This document shows, in pieces, positions 33,590 through 38,440 of a stretch of 38,440 nucleotides of DNA (position 1 is the stretch's first letter; each line of letters opens with the position of its first letter). Made by a program: the position numbers and the translations under genes. Under the pieces are notes generated by a model. It did no database searches. It saw only the letters and a list, made by a program, of their open reading frames with translations, and was not told where the DNA came from. Origin of the DNA: Saccharicrinis sp. (lineage in GTDB: Bacteria > Bacteroidota > Bacteroidia > Bacteroidales > Marinilabiliaceae); assembly GCA_024635585.1 (NCBI GenBank), contig JAGXIP010000265.1:1-38440 (forward strand), in the 5' to 3' direction.

Positions 33590-36500
33590 ATGAACTTTAT
33601 AATACATCGAAAAGTACTGATAAGCATGTTGTTTGTGGCGCTCACTTTATTGGGGGTGGTATCGTACAAGCACTTATCAGTAGAGCTTTATCCTGATATG
33701 GAGCTACCTGTGCTTTATGTAGTGGTAACAGCAGACACTGAATCAGATCCACGTTACGTGGAGCAGGAAGCTGTTATTCCATTGGAAGGCGTGATAGGTA
33801 CCTTGGAAGGTATCGAGAAAATGGAGTCGCGTGTAAATTCAGGACGAGCTTCTATCATCGTGTACTTAAGTAAGGAAGTTGATTTTAAATACGCCTATCT
33901 CAAACTAGTCGAGAAGATAAATGCCTCGCAAAGCCTTATCCCGGAAGGGTACAGGGCCACTGTAACAAAGGTGGACATGCAGCAAATGACCAGCCAGTTT
34001 ATGCAGCTTCAGGTGCTGGGCGAAGGCGATGTGGACAGGGTACGTGCCGTAACAGATGAACGTATTGCCAACAAATTGGAAAGTATTGATGGCATCGCAG
34101 GTATTCAGATTTATGGTGGACGAGAAAAAACCGTGGAGATAACCTTGAATGAGGATGCACTGGAAGCATTGAATATAACTACAGCCGAGGTACGCCGGAA
34201 AATACAAAGCAGCGAAGGTCAAAAAGCATTTGCCGGTAGGGTGGTGGATCAAGGTCAGTACCTGTTTGTAAATGTGCAGGCCGAATACAATACTATCCGG
34301 GATTTGGAGAATGTGGTTATCTCGGCCAATGGGCCGGTGTTGCTAAAGGACGTTGCCCAAATTGTTTTTGGTGTTAAGGAACAAACCTCGTATAGCAGGG
34401 TGAACGCCAAAGAAGCCGTTACTATACGCATGACGCGTGAGTCAACTGTGAACCAGATTGAACTTTCGGCCAAGGTTAAGGAACAAGTGGCCAGCCTGAA
34501 CCAAGAACTGGCATCGGAAGGGGTGGAGATTGCCATCACCTCCAACACTGCCGAGACCATGGAAGAGAATATTTCCAGCATCATTGATTTGGCATTGATA
34601 GGAAGCATACTGGCCGTATTTATCCTCTGGATATTTTTAAAAAATATTCCCTTGGTTTCCTTGGTGATGTTATCCATTCCCATCTCCGTTTTTTCGGCTT
34701 TTAATATCTTTTATGCCTTTGATATCTCCATTAATACTCTAACGCTTATAGGCTTGGCCTTGGCAGTGGGCATGCTCATCGACAACAGTATCGTGGTATT
34801 GGAAAATATATATCGGGTGGCGGCCACCGAACCCGATAGAGACAAGGCGGTTATGATAGGCACCCGACAGGTTTGGCGCGCCATTTTTGCAGCCACGCTC
34901 ACCACAATCGTCGTTTTTTTACCCTTTGCTTTTTCATCTAACATCGGTTTTAAGCTGGTAGCCCAAAATATTAGTGTTTCTATTGTGGGCACGCTTCTCA
35001 TTTCCTTGGCTGTGGCCTTGTTGCTTATCCCCATGATGACGCACAGCGTGTTATGGTATGGCAAATCCAACGTGCAAAAACGTTTGCGGCGACTGCCCTT
35101 GCATAACCGTATGATACAATCGTACCTGGTACTGCTTAAAAATGCACTGCGCCTGCCTGCACGTACCATCAACATGGCCGTACTTGCTTTCTTTTTAACG
35201 GTGTTTATCAGTCTGTTGGTGAGTTTTCAGGTGAATAAAGAGGTGGAAACCCCGGAGTTTGTTATTAACATCGAGCGCCCATCGGGTTCTACCCTGGAAA
35301 CAACGGATCAGTTGGTGCGGGAGCTCGAAAAGAGGTTAGATGAAATAACAGAGCACGATAAGGTGATAAGCCAGGTATATGAAGAAAAGGCCAGTATGAC
35401 GGTTCAGTTGAAAGAAGATTATAAAAAAGAATCGAACCGCAGCTTGGGTGAAATAAAGTCAGATATACAGTCGAGGTTAAGAGGTTTTGACGGTTCTGAA
35501 ATCAGTTTGGAGCAAGGGGGCACTAGCTCCGGAGGCGGTTCGGGCTTTGGTGATAACCCCGGGATGAACATGATGGGGATGTTCGGTATTGGACAACAGC
35601 AGGAGAGTGTGGTGATAAAAGGGGAGGATTTTGACAAGATGTTGCTTTTGGCCGAAGATGTAAAATATATTTTGGAGGATAACATCGAGGATATGAGATA
35701 TGTTGGCATAAGTGCCGGATTTCCCCGTCCCGAAGTCCACCTGGAGTTTGATCCAGGATTGATGAGCATGTATGGCGTCCTACCTCAAAATGTAGCCTCC
35801 GAACTGTTTACCTTTAAAAACGAGATAAGTTCTGGTGGTATGTTAAGGGTGGATAACGAGGAATACGATATCGTGATGAAAGGGCGTCGTTTGCATCAAG
35901 AGGAAGAAATGCCTGCAAAAACATACGACGAATTACAAGAGCTTAATGTCATATCCAATTCGGGGGCATTGGTGGCTTTGCACGATTTTTCTGGTGTTGT
36001 TTTATCCGGTGGACGCGCCGAAATACTGCGGGTGAACCAGCAAAAGGAGATAACGGTTAGGTATCGTTTTAATGATGAGATAAACGATTCTAAATCGCTG
36101 TTGGAGCAAGCTCGCCGCGATGTGGACGAGTTGGTGGCACAAGTTAATCTTCCCTCAGGAACAGCACTGGAGGTAATTCACCAAGAGGATCAATTTAGTG
36201 AGTTTTACTTTTTGATAGGAATGGCCTTTGTCCTTATCCTGATGATATTGGCCTCGGTATTTGAATCGTTTGTTACACCTTTTGTAATGCTTTTTTCCAT
36301 CCCGCTGGCAGCCATTGGTTCGTTTTTGGGATTGATATTTACCGGCAACTCCTGGCTCAACCTTAATACCCTTATCGGTTTCTTAATATTACTGGGTATT
36401 GTAGTCAACAATGGCATTATACTTATCGATTATGCCAATATGTTACGCAAACAGGGTATGCGGCATTCGCGGGCATTGATGCAGGCGGGTATTTCGCGTG

Positions 36501-38296
36501 TACGTCCTATATTAATTACCGCGGCCACAACCATTGTTGCCATGTTGCCGTTGGCCATGGGCAAATCGGAATACGTGGGCAGCTTGGGTGCTCCCTTTGC
36601 TATTACTGTGGTGGGAGGCTTATTGGTGAGCACCTTACTAACTTTGGTATTTATTCCTGCCTTTAGTTTTGGGCTCGAAACGGCTTTACGCTGGATTCAC
36701 TCTCTAAATATTGTAAATAAAATTATTGTATTCGGTTCATGGGTTCTAGGCATAGTGCTCATACATTTTGTATTCGAACATTCGTTTGTTTGGATGCTCG
36801 TTGAGTATTTTGCTTGTATCGTGGGCGTTCCGGCACTCCTTTATTTTGTGCTCACAAGTCTGCGCCAGGCCAAGGCCGAGCTCATAAAACCAGATGAGCC
36901 CATCATTATCCGTTTGCAAAATGTGGTAAAAGTTTATGACCGCGACAGTCGTTTTACGCGGGAGTGGAAAACAGCCAAGCGTTACGGCCAAATAGAACAA
37001 GCCGAAAAGGGCGTTCAAAATTATCGCGAAGGTATCATATGGCAACTGCCTATGTTGGGATTTTTGGTATGGATGACTTGGTTTTATCTGGAATCCTCGC
37101 TCTGGAACTTCATCTTTTTGTTTGTAAGCTATTTTATTTTTCTGTCGTATATTCGCTATCTGGCTCAGTGGCCCGATAAAAAGGGGAGGAGCAAACGTTT
37201 ATTTTCTTCGCAAAGTGTCCTCTTTAAAATAGTACTTTGGTCATATCCGGCCATTGCTTTAGCGCTGTTTGCCATACAATTCGACACAAAGGCATCGGCT
37301 ATTATATTTGCAGCCTTATGGTATTTAGGAATATATATTTTTATGACGGGCAAAAAATTATTGACCGAAAATATAAATGTAGAAAGGCTGAAAGGCCGCT
37401 TTTCGGGCATGCGTCGTACCTGGTATCTTTTGGTGCGATCCATCCCGCTTATCGGAAAACAGAAGCAACCGTTTAAAGCTGTAAAAGGTGTTTCACTTAC
37501 TATGCAAACTGGTATGGTGGGTTTGCTGGGTCCCAACGGTGCAGGTAAAACTACACTCATGCGCATTATTTGCGGCATCTTGGATCAAAGCTATGGCAAG
37601 ATATTCGTCAACGGGCTAGATTCGTTAGAATACCGCGAAGAACTGCAAGGTTTGATAGGTTATCTGCCACAAGAGTTCGGCTCCTACGAAAATATGACTT
37701 CCTTTGAATTTTTGGATTATATGGCCATCCTCAAAGGACTTAAAAATAAGGACTTACGTTACCAAAGAGTGGAGTATGTTTTAAAAGCGGTTCACATGTG
37801 GGACAGGAAAGATAATCCCATTGGTTCCTTTTCGGGCGGTATGAAACAGCGTATTGGGATAGCCCAAATTATGCTCCACCTACCCCGCATACTGGTGGTG
37901 GACGAACCAACAGCGGGCCTCGACCCACGGGAGCGAATTCGTTTTCGTAATCTCTTGGTAGAGTTAAGTCGTGATAGAATTGTGATTTTCTCCACCCATA
38001 TCATCGAAGATATATCCAGCTCGTGTAACCAAGTAGCGGTTATGAAACGTGGAGAACTGAAATACTGGGGAGTGCCAGCAGCCTTGTCAAAAATTACCAA
38101 GGATAAAGTATGGACTTTTGAAGTGCCCGCAATCGAGTTTGAAGAAGTGAACAAGCAGTACCAAGTGGTGCATCATATCGGAACAGGTTCCACTGTAAGG
38201 GTGCGCGTATTATCCAACAAAAAACCGGTAGAAGATGCTGTGCCTGCTATTTCAAGCCTTGAAGATTCCTATCTTTGGTTATTGCGTAATGGATAA
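33590..38296 (+). CDS. RND efflux permease fused to a C-terminal ABC ATPase split by a membrane insert
   Basis: A single uninterrupted frame of 1568 residues. Residues 1-1040 are a complete RND permease (helix 4 GMLIDNSIVVLEN with Asp398/Asn399; helix 10 VVNNGIILID with Asn940/Asn941, so no AcrB-type Lys). A Gly/Met-rich loop (Met659, 661, 662, 664) lies in the second periplasmic region. Two more helices follow at about 1042-1095. An ABC domain then begins with IIIRLQNVVKVY (A-loop Tyr1116), is interrupted by about 175 residues with four predicted helices (about 1151-1169, 1172-1191, 1210-1231, 1238-1256), and resumes with FKAVKGVSLTMQTG. Walker A is 1314-1322, signature FSGGM (Ser1415), Walker B Asp1438-Glu1439, H-loop His1470: all intact. 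RND pumps normally use proton motive force only. I infer a membrane protein able to bind ATP; its partner may be the first RND protein. Confidence 0.92.
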   Translation: MNFIIHRKVLISMLFVALTLLGVVSYKHLSVELYPDMELPVLYVVVTADTESDPRYVEQEAVIPLEGVIGTLEGIEKMESRVNSGRASIIVYLSKEVDFKYAYLKLVEKINASQSLIPEGYRATVTKVDMQQMTSQFMQLQVLGEGDVDRVRAVTDERIANKLESIDGIAGIQIYGGREKTVEITLNEDALEALNITTAEVRRKIQSSEGQKAFAGRVVDQGQYLFVNVQAEYNTIRDLENVVISANGPVLLKDVAQIVFGVKEQTSYSRVNAKEAVTIRMTRESTVNQIELSAKVKEQVASLNQELASEGVEIAITSNTAETMEENISSIIDLALIGSILAVFILWIFLKNIPLVSLVMLSIPISVFSAFNIFYAFDISINTLTLIGLALAVGMLIDNSIVVLENIYRVAATEPDRDKAVMIGTRQVWRAIFAATLTTIVVFLPFAFSSNIGFKLVAQNISVSIVGTLLISLAVALLLIPMMTHSVLWYGKSNVQKRLRRLPLHNRMIQSYLVLLKNALRLPARTINMAVLAFFLTVFISLLVSFQVNKEVETPEFVINIERPSGSTLETTDQLVRELEKRLDEITEHDKVISQVYEEKASMTVQLKEDYKKESNRSLGEIKSDIQSRLRGFDGSEISLEQGGTSSGGGSGFGDNPGMNMMGMFGIGQQQESVVIKGEDFDKMLLLAEDVKYILEDNIEDMRYVGISAGFPRPEVHLEFDPGLMSMYGVLPQNVASELFTFKNEISSGGMLRVDNEEYDIVMKGRRLHQEEEMPAKTYDELQELNVISNSGALVALHDFSGVVLSGGRAEILRVNQQKEITVRYRFNDEINDSKSLLEQARRDVDELVAQVNLPSGTALEVIHQEDQFSEFYFLIGMAFVLILMILASVFESFVTPFVMLFSIPLAAIGSFLGLIFTGNSWLNLNTLIGFLILLGIVVNNGIILIDYANMLRKQGMRHSRALMQAGISRVRPILITAATTIVAMLPLAMGKSEYVGSLGAPFAITVVGGLLVSTLLTLVFIPAFSFGLETALRWIHSLNIVNKIIVFGSWVLGIVLIHFVFEHSFVWMLVEYFACIVGVPALLYFVLTSLRQAKAELIKPDEPIIIRLQNVVKVYDRDSRFTREWKTAKRYGQIEQAEKGVQNYREGIIWQLPMLGFLVWMTWFYLESSLWNFIFLFVSYFIFLSYIRYLAQWPDKKGRSKRLFSSQSVLFKIVLWSYPAIALALFAIQFDTKASAIIFAALWYLGIYIFMTGKKLLTENINVERLKGRFSGMRRTWYLLVRSIPLIGKQKQPFKAVKGVSLTMQTGMVGLLGPNGAGKTTLMRIICGILDQSYGKIFVNGLDSLEYREELQGLIGYLPQEFGSYENMTSFEFLDYMAILKGLKNKDLRYQRVEYVLKAVHMWDRKDNPIGSFSGGMKQRIGIAQIMLHLPRILVVDEPTAGLDPRERIRFRNLLVELSRDRIVIFSTHIIEDISSSCNQVAVMKRGELKYWGVPAALSKITKDKVWTFEVPAIEFEEVNKQYQVVHHIGTGSTVRVRVLSNKKPVEDAVPAISSLEDSYLWLLRNG

Positions 38297-38371
38297 TGGG
38301 GAGGGAGGATATTTAATGTATTAAGCGTTTTAAAGTTTTGGGCTAAATTCAGCGTATCCAAAATTTATGTT

Positions 38372-38423
38372 TCGGTTAAAACCGATTTACGCTACGTAAA
38401 GTTGCACGGCATGAATGCCGTGC
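38372..38423. repeat. REP-like triple hairpin after the fusion gene
   Basis: Three stems in a row: TCGGTT/AACCGA (38372-38385), TTTACG-cta-CGTAAA (38386-38400), and GCACGGCAT-ga-ATGCCGTGC (38404-38423, 9 bp). The first two share the GGTTAAAACC and CTACGT cores and order of 33286-33332. No T-run follows on the + strand, so it is a repeat rather than an ordinary terminator. The last 17 bases of the window hold an A-run and nothing else. Confidence 0.7.
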
Positions 38424-38440
38424 CTAGTTAAAAAAAAGTA

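Noticed and set aside
34711..35175. 154-codon - strand frame inside the RND-ABC gene
   Set aside because: It is antisense to conserved RND membrane helices and has no recognisable motif.
38404..38423. Intrinsic terminator of the RND-ABC gene
   Set aside because: The 9-bp stem is followed by A rather than T on the + strand and belongs to a repeat family found elsewhere in the window.

Overview
The window reads as chromosomal DNA of a free-living Bacteroidota, most likely from the Marinilabiliales/Prolixibacteraceae neighbourhood (inference). The signs are: two secreted carbohydrate-active proteins with type IX secretion C-terminal sorting domains, TAnnTTTG-type -7 promoter elements, a pyrophosphate-dependent phosphofructokinase, tandem DUF3857/transglutaminase-like proteins, and AT-rich DNA with few Shine-Dalgarno sequences. 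No rRNA, tRNA, CRISPR array or transposase gene was seen.

Bases 1-5243 are the end of a polysaccharide-utilisation region: a CBM6/sorting-domain protein cut by the left edge, a GH43-CBM6 protein with a sorting domain, and an 814-residue fusion of a BNR_4 (PL24/PL25 ulvan-lyase-like) propeller to a GH105 unsaturated uronyl hydrolase. Bases 5300-17730 are mostly housekeeping or stand-alone genes: a PhnA-family zinc-ribbon protein, a likely 34-residue membrane peptide, two DUF3857/transglutaminase-like proteins (one with Cys, one with Ser at the catalytic position), an ankyrin lipoprotein, a YceI-like protein, PPi-PFK, an Rrf2 regulator, RsmE, and an orphan sensor kinase with a periplasmic binding-protein-like sensor.

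Bases 17895-38296 look like one large envelope-stress/efflux locus, all on the + strand: ECF sigma factor, small single-pass protein (putative anti-sigma), CnrX/Spy-like anchored sensor, Spy/CpxP-like periplasmic protein, ABC ATPase, ABC-2 permease fused to a degenerate M1-peptidase-like domain and a golvesin-like C-terminus, then TolC, lipoprotein adaptor, RND permease, and a 1568-residue RND permease carrying a C-terminal ABC ATPase. The order resembles cnrYXH-cnrCBA in outline. Two very AT-rich genes, a PD-(D/E)xK nuclease-like protein and a beta-CASP metallo-beta-lactamase hydrolase, sit between the ABC permease and tolC and look like an inserted two-gene nuclease cassette.

The strongest candidates for something undescribed are: (1) the RND-ABC fusion, whose nucleotide-binding domain seems to be split by about 175 residues containing four membrane segments; (2) the PD-(D/E)xK plus beta-CASP cassette; and (3) degenerate period 7-8 bp arrays, each with a different unit, lying directly before the start codons of five genes. 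Two of these arrays are preceded by copies of the same hairpin element.
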